The notes under the pieces are model-generated. The model did no database searches. It saw only the letters and a list, made by a program, of their open reading frames with translations, and was not told where the DNA came from. Made by a program: the position numbers and the translations under genes. Shown here in pieces: positions 1-6,874 of a stretch of DNA of 64,000 bases (positions are counted from its first letter, which is position 1; every line of letters begins with the position of its first letter). Source of the stretch: SG8-38 sp041576815 (GTDB lineage Bacteria > Myxococcota_A > Polyangia > Polyangiales > Houyiibacteriaceae); the NCBI GenBank assembly GCA_041576815.1, contig JBFGKE010000012.1, positions 1-64,000 on the forward strand, written 5' to 3'.

Positions 1-137
1 CTCTTGACCTCGCCGCCGTGCTTGTCGGCCATCACCTTCATGATCGCCGCCGTCAGCGTCGTCTTGCCGTGATCGATGTGACCGATCGTCCCTACGTTGA
101 TGTGTGGCTTGTCTCGGACAAACTTTTCTTTCGCCAT
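1..137 (-). CDS. tuf: Translation elongation factor EF-Tu, N-terminal part (cut by window edge)
   Basis: Only the first 45 codons are in the window; the gene continues past position 1. The translation starts MAKEKFVRDKPHINVG and goes straight into the G1 GTP-binding loop GHIDHGKTT of EF-Tu, the GTPase that carries aminoacyl-tRNA to the ribosome. Most EF-Tu proteins have GHVDHGKT, so Ile for Val is a mild variant. The start is at 137. Four tRNA genes lie directly upstream on the same strand, which matches the tufB type of locus and suggests one transcript that is processed into tRNAs and tuf mRNA. Confidence 0.95.
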   Translation of the reverse strand, partial: MAKEKFVRDKPHINVGTIGHIDHGKTTLTAAIMKVMADKHGGEVK

Positions 138-182
138 CGTTCGTTTCCTACTTCGTCGTTCTGATCTGAGTTGCGCTCACGG

Positions 183-254
183 AGCCCAGGATGAGACTTG
201 AACTCACGACCTCCCCCTTACCAAGGGGGTGCTCTACCACTGAGCTACCTGGGC
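183..254 (-). tRNA. tRNA-Thr (anticodon GGT)
   Basis: The reverse strand folds as a full cloverleaf: acceptor GCCCAGG pairs with CCTGGGC, the anticodon stem CCCCC/GGGGG carries the loop TTGGTAA, and the T-arm has TTCAAGT. Anticodon GGT reads ACC (Thr). CCA is not encoded. It is the last tRNA before tuf, equivalent to E. coli thrT. Confidence 0.95.
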
Positions 255-271
255 ATAGTCTGGATTTCGGG

Positions 272-344
272 AGCGGGCGACCGGGCTCGAACCGGCGACA
301 TTCAGTTTGGAAAACTGAGGCTCTACCAACTGAGCTACACCCGC
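272..344 (-). tRNA. tRNA-Gly (anticodon TCC)
   Basis: Acceptor GCGGGTG pairs with CGCCCGC (one T-G pair); the anticodon stem TCAGT/ACTGA encloses TTTCCAA, so the anticodon is TCC (Gly, GGA). The T-loop is GGTTCGAGCC. It is equivalent to E. coli glyT in the tufB operon. A pair of 39-nt hairpin repeats separates it from the upstream tRNA-Tyr. Confidence 0.95.
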
Positions 345-371
345 AAGATCTCTTCGCTTCTCTCCTTGTGT

Positions 372-456
372 TTCGCGGGGTCCCCGACCGCTTCCACGGT
401 CACCCCGCTGGTCGTGCTTCGCGGGGTCCCCGACCGCTTTCGCGGTCGTCCCGCTG
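372..456. repeat. Two direct copies of a 39-nt hairpin-forming spacer repeat
   Basis: Positions 372-410 and 418-456 are near-identical 39-nt units, both starting TTCGCGGGGTCCCC and ending CCCGCTG. Each contains an inner inverted repeat (GACCG/CGGTC), and copy 1 also has outer arms GCGGGG/CCCCGC, so the spacer between tRNA-Tyr and tRNA-Gly would form two tandem hairpins in the precursor RNA. Copy 2 has a perfect GACCGC-TTTC-GCGGTC hairpin. A role in tRNA processing is possible but is inference. Confidence 0.8.
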
Positions 457-460
457 CCGG

Positions 461-543
461 TGGAGGGTGGTGGGTTCGAACCACCGTAGGCATAAGCCGG
501 CAGATTTACAGTCTGCTCCCTTTGACCGCTCGGGCAACCCTCC
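461..543 (-). tRNA. tRNA-Tyr (anticodon GTA)
   Basis: This is a class II tRNA of 83 nt. Acceptor GGAGGGT pairs with ACCCTCC, the anticodon stem CAGA/TCTG encloses the loop with GTA, a long variable arm follows, and the T-arm is GGTTCGAACC. Anticodon GTA is Tyr. It corresponds to E. coli tyrU in the tufB operon. Confidence 0.95.
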
Positions 544-566
544 ATGGTTATTCGAGTTTTCAGTAG

Positions 567-639
567 AGCTGGCGATGAGACTTGAACTCATAACCGCCGG
601 TTTACAAAACCGGTGCTCTACCAATTGAGCTACGCCAGC
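567..639 (-). tRNA. tRNA-Thr (anticodon TGT)
   Basis: Acceptor GCTGGCG pairs with CGCCAGC; the anticodon stem CCGGT/ACCGG encloses TTTGTAA, anticodon TGT (Thr, ACA). It is the first tRNA of the operon, equivalent to E. coli thrU, and starts about ten bases after the predicted transcription start. Confidence 0.95.
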
Positions 640-654
640 ATGACGGCGGCGGCT

Positions 655-683
655 GGTCTACGGTCCGGCCCCCGCGAAGTCAA
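655..683 (-). promoter_or_regulatory. Predicted sigma70-type promoter of the tRNA-tuf operon
   Basis: On the minus strand TTGACT (683-678) and TAGACC (660-655) are separated by exactly 17 bases; the first tRNA begins at 639. The -35 is near consensus and the -10 is weak. Its position just upstream of the tRNA array is the main support. Confidence 0.5.
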
Positions 684-690
684 GGGAATC

Positions 691-726
691 GGGGCTCACA
701 GGCCCGACGAGGGGGGCTCACAGGCC
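691..726. repeat. 14-bp direct repeat (22-bp period) at the end of the lipoprotein gene
   Basis: GGGGCTCACAGGCC occurs at 691-704 and 713-726. The copies are out of frame with each other relative to the minus-strand lipoprotein gene: one encodes Ala-Cys-Glu-Pro, the other supplies the TGA stop at 698-696. A short tandem duplication at the 3' end of that gene would explain it. Confidence 0.7.
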
Positions 727-1100
727 TTTCGCTCGTTCCTCGGATCCACGAAGTCGATGCTCCCGACGCAGTTGGCCTCGTTTTCGATAGACCGGTTGAG
801 GTTGCAGTCGGGTTTGTCCACGCATAGCCGGAAGCAGTAGTTCTCCCCGTCCCCACTGTGGGTCACGCAGGCCGAACCGGCCGGACAGTCGGTGTCACCC
901 GTGCAGTCCTCGAGCCCGCAGTAGCCGCCGTCGAATGCGGTCACGCAAGCGAGCTCGATCCCGTCGACGGTGGCACATTCCGCGGCCGCGGTGCACTCCG
1001 CACCGACCCCCAGTCGATCGGCTTCGGTGGCCCCGCCGCCGCAGCCGGCCAGCATGGCCCCCATCCAAATCCAAGACCATCCAACTTGTGTCCCACGCAT
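696..1100 (-). CDS. Cys-rich lipoprotein of unknown function
   Basis: This 134-aa protein starts with a lipoprotein signal (hydrophobic run ending LAGCGGG, lipobox Cys near residue 20), so it is probably an outer-membrane or periplasmic lipoprotein. The mature part has about ten cysteines in short-spaced pairs (for example CTAAAEC, CGLEDCTGDTDC, CFRLC), typical of disulfide-rich envelope proteins common in Myxococcota; I know no function. It starts 13 bases after the stop of the diguanylate cyclase and is probably co-transcribed with it. The C-terminus lies in a 22-bp-period direct repeat. Confidence 0.75.
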   Translation of the reverse strand: MRGTQVGWSWIWMGAMLAGCGGGATEADRLGVGAECTAAAECATVDGIELACVTAFDGGYCGLEDCTGDTDCPAGSACVTHSGDGENYCFRLCVDKPDCNLNRSIENEANCVGSIDFVDPRNERKACEPPSSGL

Positions 1101-1112
1101 CGCCCCTCCTTT

Positions 1113-2318
1113 TCATCCTTCCCCGGCCGACTCGACCCGGTTTCGCCCATTCGCTTTCGCAGCATACATCGCGCGGTCGGCGGCCTGGAGGAGCCCATCG
1201 AGATCGGCCCCGTGGTCGGGAAAGGCCGCGACGCCTACGCTGGCCGTGACCGAGAGATAGGGCGCCTCCGGGAGCTCCATCTTGGCCACCGCGACGCGGC
1301 AGCGCTCCGCTGCTCCCATCGCCTGCCGGAGGTCAGCCCCCGGAAGAAGAACCACGAACTCCTCGCCACCGAAGCGACCCACTACGTCTCCGACGCGCAG
1401 CGTGCTTTGCACGGCTTCGGTGGTTCGTGTGAGCACGACGTCGCCGAGCGCGTGCCCGTGGGCATCGTTGACGCGCTTGAAATGGTCGAGATCGAGCATC
1501 AGAATGCTCAGCGGCTTCTGAGAGCTCGCCGCTTTCCGTAGGGCCCTCTCCATCAGCGAAATCGCAAAGCCGCGCGCGTAGGCGCCGGTCAACGAATCGA
1601 GCTGCACCGCTTCGTGGAGGCTACGCTCGTCACGGCGCCACACGCCGATCAGATGGTCCATCACGATCGCCAGCGGAGCCGAGATCAGCACGACCGCGAC
1701 CGCTCGCTCCCCTGCAATCGCGGTGAGGGCGGGGTCGACCTGCGCCGATTCGAGAAGGGCGCCGAAGGGCAGAGCGCCGGTCACACTCGCGAGATGCATC
1801 AGGACCATCGAGCCAAACCAAGCCGCGGCGGCGAGCCAGAGCCATCGCCGCTCCAAGAGCACCATGCCGAGCAATAGGGCGGCCACCATGATCAGCCCAC
1901 CGGCCGCGGTATAGGGCCCGATCGCATAGCAAACCGCCGTCCCGGTGACGATGTGCGCGGCGATGGTGAAGAGCAGCAGCCAAGAGAAGCCGCCGTTGTT
2001 CCGAACGTACCACTGCTTCGTCCACGCGTAGAGACCCAACCAGAAGACGAGCGCGATGACCAAGGCCGAGGTCGTCGCGCGAAGCGCACCCTCATCCTGC
2101 GGCGAGCCAAGTAGAAACGGCCAACCGCGAAAACCGGCAAACGCAAGCGTGACGATCGCCAACAGAAGCGCAGTCAGAAACTGGACGTACAAGGCTCGGT
2201 CCCGCGGGCTCCAGTTGAAGGGTGATCCCGTCGGAAGAAGCGGCCTTCGAAACCAAGTCCCTTTCCCCCGGGACTTCGCGCGCACCCCGGCGCGGGGTTC
2301 GACGCCCTCAAGCGGCAT
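1113..2318 (-). CDS. Membrane-bound diguanylate cyclase (GGDEF domain)
   Basis: The 401-aa protein makes cyclic di-GMP from two GTP. About six hydrophobic segments fill residues 40-240, followed by a C-terminal GGDEF domain whose active-site motif is GGEEF near residues 317-321. An allosteric I-site RVGD sits five residues before it, so product inhibition is likely. The sensor part is not one I recognise. The open frame extends further upstream, but I place the start at 2318 because that ATG (MPLEG) overlaps the stop region of the PilZ gene and the upstream stretch is the shadow of PilZ. PilZ, cyclase and lipoprotein are probably one operon. Confidence 0.9.
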   Translation of the reverse strand: MPLEGVEPRAGVRAKSRGKGTWFRRPLLPTGSPFNWSPRDRALYVQFLTALLLAIVTLAFAGFRGWPFLLGSPQDEGALRATTSALVIALVFWLGLYAWTKQWYVRNNGGFSWLLLFTIAAHIVTGTAVCYAIGPYTAAGGLIMVAALLLGMVLLERRWLWLAAAAWFGSMVLMHLASVTGALPFGALLESAQVDPALTAIAGERAVAVVLISAPLAIVMDHLIGVWRRDERSLHEAVQLDSLTGAYARGFAISLMERALRKAASSQKPLSILMLDLDHFKRVNDAHGHALGDVVLTRTTEAVQSTLRVGDVVGRFGGEEFVVLLPGADLRQAMGAAERCRVAVAKMELPEAPYLSVTASVGVAAFPDHGADLDGLLQAADRAMYAAKANGRNRVESAGEG

Positions 2319-2703
2319 CGTCTGCGCCGAGCGGCCGGGTTGCGAGCACGAGCGCCCGGACGCGAACCCACCGGCGAACGGCACGCCAGTGCGCATTGGC
2401 CATCGCCAAGAACCGAATGGCGGTATCGTTGAAGAGGAGGCCGCGATCGTCGCGCACCACCTCGCAGTCGATCCAGAGTTGGCCCGGCTCACCGGGGAGG
2501 GTCAGCTGGAGCTGGAGACGATCGGTCCGACGGTTGGCGAGGATGGCGGGGGAATCGAGGTGCAGCCCATACTCGCTGATGCTGGTGATGAAGACAGGCA
2601 GCACCTCCTCGTCGGCGACCAGCTCGGCGTAAAGCGCCACAGGGACGAAAGCCTCGCGATGTGTGCCCCAGAGCATCGACTTCGAAGCTAAGTGGACCGC
2701 CAA
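2308..2703 (-). CDS. PilZ-domain protein, probable c-di-GMP receptor
   Basis: This 131-aa protein is a single PilZ-like domain: HREAFVPV near the N-terminus stands where the RxxxR motif usually is, followed by ITSISEYGLHL, which fits the (D/N)xSxxG motif. The first motif is degenerate, so ligand binding is not certain. It is translated just ahead of, and overlaps by 11 bases, the diguanylate cyclase, so enzyme and likely receptor are made together. Pairing with a GGDEF gene supports the assignment. Confidence 0.8.
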   Translation of the reverse strand: MAVHLASKSMLWGTHREAFVPVALYAELVADEEVLPVFITSISEYGLHLDSPAILANRRTDRLQLQLTLPGEPGQLWIDCEVVRDDRGLLFNDTAIRFLAMANAHWRAVRRWVRVRALVLATRPLGADDAA

Positions 2704-2776
2704 AAGCGAGCAAAAAACCTACCGAGGCGGTCGGGCGCGGGTTTGACGGGCAGCCAGGCCCTGTGGTACCGAAAAC

Positions 2777-2794
2777 TGAATGGCGGTTCATTCA
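2777..2794. promoter_or_regulatory. FadR-type palindromic operator over the start of the TetR gene
   Basis: TGAATGGCGGTTCATTCA is an 18-bp inverted repeat with arms TGAATG and CATTCA. It matches the arms and length of the operator reported for the TetR-type FadR (YsiA) of Bacillus (TGAATG-N6-CATTCA form). The ATG at 2780 lies inside the left arm, so binding would block the start of the regulator's own gene. Confidence 0.65.
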
Positions 2795-3397
2795 ACTGCG
2801 GGAAAGCGAAAAGCCGGCGCCGCGGACAAACGGGACCGAATCCTGCGAGCTGCGATCAAGGTCTTCGCAAAAAACGGCTTCTACGCGACCCGCGTGAGCG
2901 AAATCGCCAAGGCGGCCGGCGTCGCGGACGGAACGATCTATCTCTACTTCAAGAACAAAGACGATGTTCTGATCACGATTTTCGAAGAGGGCATTGATCG
3001 GCTCCTCGACATTCTTCGCGAGGTGGCCGAGTCCGACGCGTCGTTCGAAGACCGCATCACCCGGATCATCGAGCTGCAGCTCGGGCTCCTCGAAGACCAG
3101 CGGGAGCTCGCGGAGGTGATCACGGTCAACCTGCGCCAATCGTCACGGCTGCTCAAACAGTACGCGACACCGCTCTTCATGCAGTACATCGACGTGATCG
3201 CCGGCGTCGTACGCGATGGCCAAAGCGAAGGTGCCTTTCGGCGCGATTTGAATCCCCGAGTCGTCGCACGAAGCCTGTTCGGCGCTCTGGACGCCATTCT
3301 ATTGACGTGGGCGATCGGGGAAGGCGAGCCGCTCGCCCTGAGAAAAGCTGCGTCGCACTGCGCGAGTCTCTTCCTCGAGGGCCTGCGGAAGCGCTGA
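2780..3397 (+). CDS. TetR-family regulator, FadR-like (fatty-acid degradation type)
   Basis: The 205-aa protein has an N-terminal TetR helix-turn-helix (residues about 18-64: RDRILRAAIKVFAKNGF, then VSEIAKAAGVADGTIYLYFKNKDDVL) and an all-helical ligand domain. The sequence style resembles the TetR-type FadR, which releases DNA on binding long-chain acyl-CoA. The palindrome TGAATG-N6-CATTCA over its start codon is what that family recognises, and etfBA, which FadR controls in Bacillus, lies 1.5 kb downstream on the same strand. There is no clear Shine-Dalgarno before 2780. The target genes beyond itself are inference. Confidence 0.85.
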   Translation: MAVHSTAGKRKAGAADKRDRILRAAIKVFAKNGFYATRVSEIAKAAGVADGTIYLYFKNKDDVLITIFEEGIDRLLDILREVAESDASFEDRITRIIELQLGLLEDQRELAEVITVNLRQSSRLLKQYATPLFMQYIDVIAGVVRDGQSEGAFRRDLNPRVVARSLFGALDAILLTWAIGEGEPLALRKAASHCASLFLEGLRKR

Positions 3398-3424
3398 CCC
3401 CCAATCTCGATGCGGTGCGGAGCC

Positions 3425-4300
3425 TCAGGCCGCGCTTGCTCGGCCGATGGCATCGGCGATCAATCGCTCGCTGACTTCCCAGAGCCGTTGGGCAGCCTCT
3501 TCGTCCTGCGCCGTCTTGCCCGGGGACTTCTCTTGCATTCGATCGAAGTACCGCCCGCTGACGCCTTCGAGCTCGGGAGCGGTCGCCAGGTACACGGACG
3601 TCTCTGCGCCCTCGGCTTCGCTCATGATGAACATGCGCGCAATCGGTGACCGGTGAAGCAGATTGAGAAACGCATTGTTGCGGGTGATGCGGCTACGCAC
3701 GTTGCCGGGGTGGAGCGCGTTCGAGCTGATGCCGAGGTCGCTCCACCGACGGGCGAGCTCGTTCGAGAACAGGACGTTCGCGAGCTTCGAGTGGCTGTAC
3801 ACCCGGAAGCCGCGCCAACCTCTCTCGAACATCAGATCGTCCCAGTGGAGGTGCCGGGGGCGGGCATGCATGGACGAGGAGACGTTCACGACGCGGGACG
3901 GCGCGCCCGCGAGCAGAAGTGGCTTCAGCTCGTTGGTCAGCAGGAAGTGCGCGAGGTGGTTGACCGCGAACGTGTCCTCGTAGCCGTCCTTGCTGAGGGT
4001 GCGTTCCTTGTGCCAAACGCCCGCGTTGTTCACCAACACGCTCAGAGATTCGAAGCGATCGCGAACCTCGCTCGCGAGCCGGCGCACCTCGGCCAACGAG
4101 GAGAAGTCCGCCTGAAACGTCTCGATGCGGGCGCCCGTGCTCTTCAGCGCGTCGGCTGCGGCGTCGAGTCGGGCGCGGTTGCGGCCGACGATGCCGACCA
4201 CCTCGACATGCGGGGCGAGGCCCCGCGCCGTTTCCAAGCCAATCCCGCTGCTGCCGCCCGTGACCAGCGCGTACCCGGTAGCGCTTGCACCTGCTGCCAT
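3425..4300 (-). CDS. Short-chain dehydrogenase/reductase (retinol-dehydrogenase-like)
   Basis: The 291-aa protein has the classical SDR Rossmann fold: TGGSSGIG at residues 14-21 binds the nucleotide, NNAG at 91-94, catalytic Ser near 142, Tyr168 and Lys172 in YSHSK. The layout matches retinol dehydrogenase/WW-oxidoreductase-like SDRs that reduce or oxidise lipophilic carbonyls. The substrate is unknown. It converges on the TetR gene and diverges from the LOG gene, with only 21 bases between the two starts. Confidence 0.88.
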   Translation of the reverse strand: MAAGASATGYALVTGGSSGIGLETARGLAPHVEVVGIVGRNRARLDAAADALKSTGARIETFQADFSSLAEVRRLASEVRDRFESLSVLVNNAGVWHKERTLSKDGYEDTFAVNHLAHFLLTNELKPLLLAGAPSRVVNVSSSMHARPRHLHWDDLMFERGWRGFRVYSHSKLANVLFSNELARRWSDLGISSNALHPGNVRSRITRNNAFLNLLHRSPIARMFIMSEAEGAETSVYLATAPELEGVSGRYFDRMQEKSPGKTAQDEEAAQRLWEVSERLIADAIGRASAA

Positions 4301-4321
4301 CGCGGGGTTCTATCACACGCA

Positions 4322-4864
4322 ATGCGAGGACAAAGGCGTTTGCCGATCATCGGTGTGATGGGGTCGGGATCGCAGGCCGACGAGTCGCGATGCGTCGAGC
4401 TCGGCCGGTGGCTCGCGGGCGAACGGGTCCATCTGCTCACCGGCGGCGGTGGCGGTGCGATGAGCGCCGTGAGCCGCGGCTTCATCGAGACCACGCCTCG
4501 CGAGGGTCTCGCCATCGGAGTCTTGCCGGCGGCCGCGCCCGACACGGGACGAACACCCCCGGGGTATCCCAATCCTTCGATCGAGCTCGCGATCCGGACC
4601 CATCTTCATCTCAGCGGGAAGCGCGGCACCGAGCTCGGATCACGCAACCACATCAACGTGCTCAGCTCCGACGCGATCATCGCGCTGCCCGGCTCCTGGG
4701 GGACGCGAAGCGAGGTCGAGCTCGCGCTTCGCTACGGCAAGCCGCTGGTCGCATATCTGCAGGAGCACGCTGAAATTCCTCAGCTCCCCCAGGAGGTGCC
4801 CGTCCTGGGCAGCCTCGCCGAAGTTCGAGCCTTCGTGCGCAACGCGCTCGGGCGTGCTCCTTGA
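4322..4864 (+). CDS. LOG-family protein (TIGR00725-type, cytokinin-riboside 5'-monophosphate phosphoribohydrolase-like)
   Basis: This 180-aa protein has the nucleotide-binding Rossmann signature of the LOG/molybdenum-cofactor-carrier-like superfamily: IGVMGSG at the N-terminus, TGGGGGAM at 40-47, and LPGSWGT..E at 122-131 where LOG enzymes have PGGxGTxxE. The second Gly of that motif is Ser here. Enzymes of the family split nucleoside monophosphates at the N-glycosidic bond; the substrate here is not evident. The ATG at 4322 is chosen because the longer open frame upstream is the antisense shadow of the SDR gene. Confidence 0.75.
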   Translation: MRGQRRLPIIGVMGSGSQADESRCVELGRWLAGERVHLLTGGGGGAMSAVSRGFIETTPREGLAIGVLPAAAPDTGRTPPGYPNPSIELAIRTHLHLSGKRGTELGSRNHINVLSSDAIIALPGSWGTRSEVELALRYGKPLVAYLQEHAEIPQLPQEVPVLGSLAEVRAFVRNALGRAP

Positions 4865-4889
4865 CAGGCCGCGCAAACGCTCCTAGAGC
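4861..4889 (+). promoter_or_regulatory. Predicted sigma70-type promoter for etfBA
   Basis: A perfect TTGACA at 4861-4866, overlapping the stop codon of the LOG gene, is followed after 17 bases by TAGAGC at 4884-4889. The -10 is weak but the spacing is ideal. The etfB start codon is at 4948. Confidence 0.5.
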
Positions 4890-4947
4890 GCGACTGTTTT
4901 TCAGCACGATTCGGCCTGTACTGGCTCTCTGAACTTGAGGAGGAATT

Positions 4948-5799
4948 GTGAAGATCCTCGTACCGATCAAGCGCGTCGCAGACCCTGACAACGCAAGCAA
5001 GCTCAAGGTGAGCGGCGACGGGAAGTCCGTCACGTCGGAAGGTCTCGAATGGAAAATGAATCCGTTCGACGACTGGAGTCTCGAGGCCGCGCTGCGATTG
5101 ACCGAAAATGCCGCCGAAAAGAACAAGCGTGTCGGCGAGGTCGTCCTGGTCTCCATCGGCCCCAACGACGAGCACACCCAGCGGATCATTCGCGAAGGGC
5201 TCGCAAAGGGCGCTGAGCGGGGAATCCTGGTCGACGCGGAGGATGTCTCGCTCGACGCGGGCACCATCTCGGACATTTTGAAGGCGATCGTGGACAAGGA
5301 GAGCCCCGATCTCGTCGTGATGGGCAAGCAGGCCGCCGACGGAGATTCCAACGTCGCCGGCACGAAGCTCGCTGACAAGCTCGGGTGGCCGATCGTCAAC
5401 TACGCGATGCGCATCAAGACCACCGACGACGGCAAGACCCTCGAGGTGCGGCGCGAGCTCGATACCGGCGTTGCGACCGTCAAAGTCACCGGACCGGCCG
5501 TGCTCACCACCTCGGACCGCATACTTCACCCCGAGTCGGTCAAGAACGGCGTCACCCCGGACGACCACCAGTACGCGAAGCTCGAAGTCGGCGGCCGATA
5601 CGCGTCGCTCAAGGGCATCATGCAAGCCAAGAAGAAGCCGATCGATCAGACTTCGATCTCCGATCTCGGCGTGCAGCTGAGCCCGTCTCTGAGCTACCTC
5701 AAGTTCGAGCTTCCGCCGGCGCGCTCCGGCGAAACGACGTTCGTCGAGGATGTCGCGGATCTCGTGGACAAGCTCCACAACACCGCCAAGGTCATCTAA
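4948..5799 (+). CDS. etfB: Electron transfer flavoprotein, beta subunit
   Basis: EtfB (283 aa) pairs with EtfA to carry electrons from acyl-CoA dehydrogenases and similar flavoenzymes to the quinone pool. The sequence shows the family start (MKILVPIKRVADPD), NPFDDWSLEAALRL, the nucleotide-binding stretch DLVVMGKQAADGDSN, and AMRI..GKTLEVRRELDTG. It is slightly longer than the usual 250-260 aa because of its C-terminal part. The GTG start at 4948 has a strong GAGGAGG about five bases before it. etfA follows after 19 bases, so the two are one operon. Confidence 0.95.
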   Translation: MKILVPIKRVADPDNASKLKVSGDGKSVTSEGLEWKMNPFDDWSLEAALRLTENAAEKNKRVGEVVLVSIGPNDEHTQRIIREGLAKGAERGILVDAEDVSLDAGTISDILKAIVDKESPDLVVMGKQAADGDSNVAGTKLADKLGWPIVNYAMRIKTTDDGKTLEVRRELDTGVATVKVTGPAVLTTSDRILHPESVKNGVTPDDHQYAKLEVGGRYASLKGIMQAKKKPIDQTSISDLGVQLSPSLSYLKFELPPARSGETTFVEDVADLVDKLHNTAKVI

Positions 5800-5818
5800 G
5801 GGAAAGGAACCAGCAGTC

Positions 5819-6781
5819 ATGGCGAACGTTCTCGTTGTTGCGGAGCTCCTGGAGGGCAAAGCCCGTAAGACCACCCTATGTGCCGTCACCGCCGCGAAGC
5901 AGATTGCCGACGGGACCAGCGGATCATTCGACATGCTGTCGATTGGAGAAGGCGCGGCGGCGGCGGCTGCCGAGCTGAACGACCTCGGCGCCGGCAAAGT
6001 GCTCACGGCCGAAGTCCCGGGCGGGTATGTCTGTGAGAAGTACGCGCCCACCGTTGCGGAGGTGGGCAAGGGCTACGACGTGATCGTCGCCTGCGCGAGC
6101 GCCTACGGCAAAGACCTCCTCCCGAGCGTCGCGGCCAAGCTCGGCGCGGGGGTGGCTTCCGACATCTCGGCGGTCAACGTCGATGGCGGCAAGCTCTCGT
6201 ACACCCGCCCGATGTACGCGGGCAACGTCTCGGGCACGGTCGAGATTCTGACCGACAAGCAGGTCGTGACGGTGCGCCAGTCGGAATTCGAGGCGGCAGC
6301 GCCCTCGGGTGGCTCGAGCCCGATCGAAGAAGTCGCAGTCAAGAGCGACCCGACTGCCGACAAGGTCGAGTTCATCGGGGTGGAAGTCGTCAAGAGCGAG
6401 CGCCCCGAGCTCACCGAAGCCGACATCGTCGTCTCGGGAGGCCGCGCCCTCAAGAGCTCGGAGAACTTCACCAACGTGATCGAGCCGCTCGTCGACGCGC
6501 TTGGCGCGGCGATGGGGGCTTCCCGTGCGGCCTGTGATGCAGGCTACGTTTCGCCGGAGCTTCAGGTCGGTCAGACCGGCAAGGTCGTCGCACCCAAGCT
6601 TTACGTCGCGATCGGCATCTCGGGTGCGATTCAGCACTTGGCCGGCATGAAGGGGAGCAAGACCATCGTGGCGATCAACAAGGACAAAGAAGCGCCGATC
6701 GCGCAGGTCGCCGACTACTTCTTGGTGGCGGACCTGTTCGACGTCGTCCCGGAGCTCACCGAAGCCGTCAAGAAGCTCTGA
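5819..6781 (+). CDS. etfA: Electron transfer flavoprotein, alpha subunit
   Basis: EtfA (320 aa) binds the redox-active FAD. The C-terminal FAD domain is plain: IVVSGGRALKS, the region around LVDALGAAMGASRAACDAGY, QVGQTGKVVAPKLYVAIGISGAIQHLAG, and a final INKDKEAPIAQVADYFLVADL. The N-terminal domain is shorter and typical of the family. The ATG at 5819 is preceded by GGAAAGGAACC; the longer frame upstream is an artefact that overlaps etfB. A clear intrinsic terminator follows within 30 bases, closing the operon. Confidence 0.96.
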   Translation: MANVLVVAELLEGKARKTTLCAVTAAKQIADGTSGSFDMLSIGEGAAAAAAELNDLGAGKVLTAEVPGGYVCEKYAPTVAEVGKGYDVIVACASAYGKDLLPSVAAKLGAGVASDISAVNVDGGKLSYTRPMYAGNVSGTVEILTDKQVVTVRQSEFEAAAPSGGSSPIEEVAVKSDPTADKVEFIGVEVVKSERPELTEADIVVSGGRALKSSENFTNVIEPLVDALGAAMGASRAACDAGYVSPELQVGQTGKVVAPKLYVAIGISGAIQHLAGMKGSKTIVAINKDKEAPIAQVADYFLVADLFDVVPELTEAVKKL

Positions 6782-6806
6782 GCCCTACGAAGATCACGAC
6801 CTTGGA

Positions 6807-6837
6807 AGCCCGGGCGAAGCAGCGCCCGGGCTTTTTT
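6807..6837 (+). terminator. Intrinsic terminator after etfBA
   Basis: A 10-bp perfect GC-rich stem (AGCCCGGGCG/CGCCCGGGCT) with a six-base loop is followed by a run of T. It begins 25 bases after the etfA stop. It is the strongest Rho-independent terminator I found in the window. Confidence 0.9.
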
Positions 6838-6874
6838 GTGGCCGATCCACTGTCAGATCCGGCACAATTTCGGG

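Noticed and set aside
4780..6069. 429-codon minus-strand open frame
   Set aside because: Antisense to etfBA, without recognisable domains; a codon-bias artefact.
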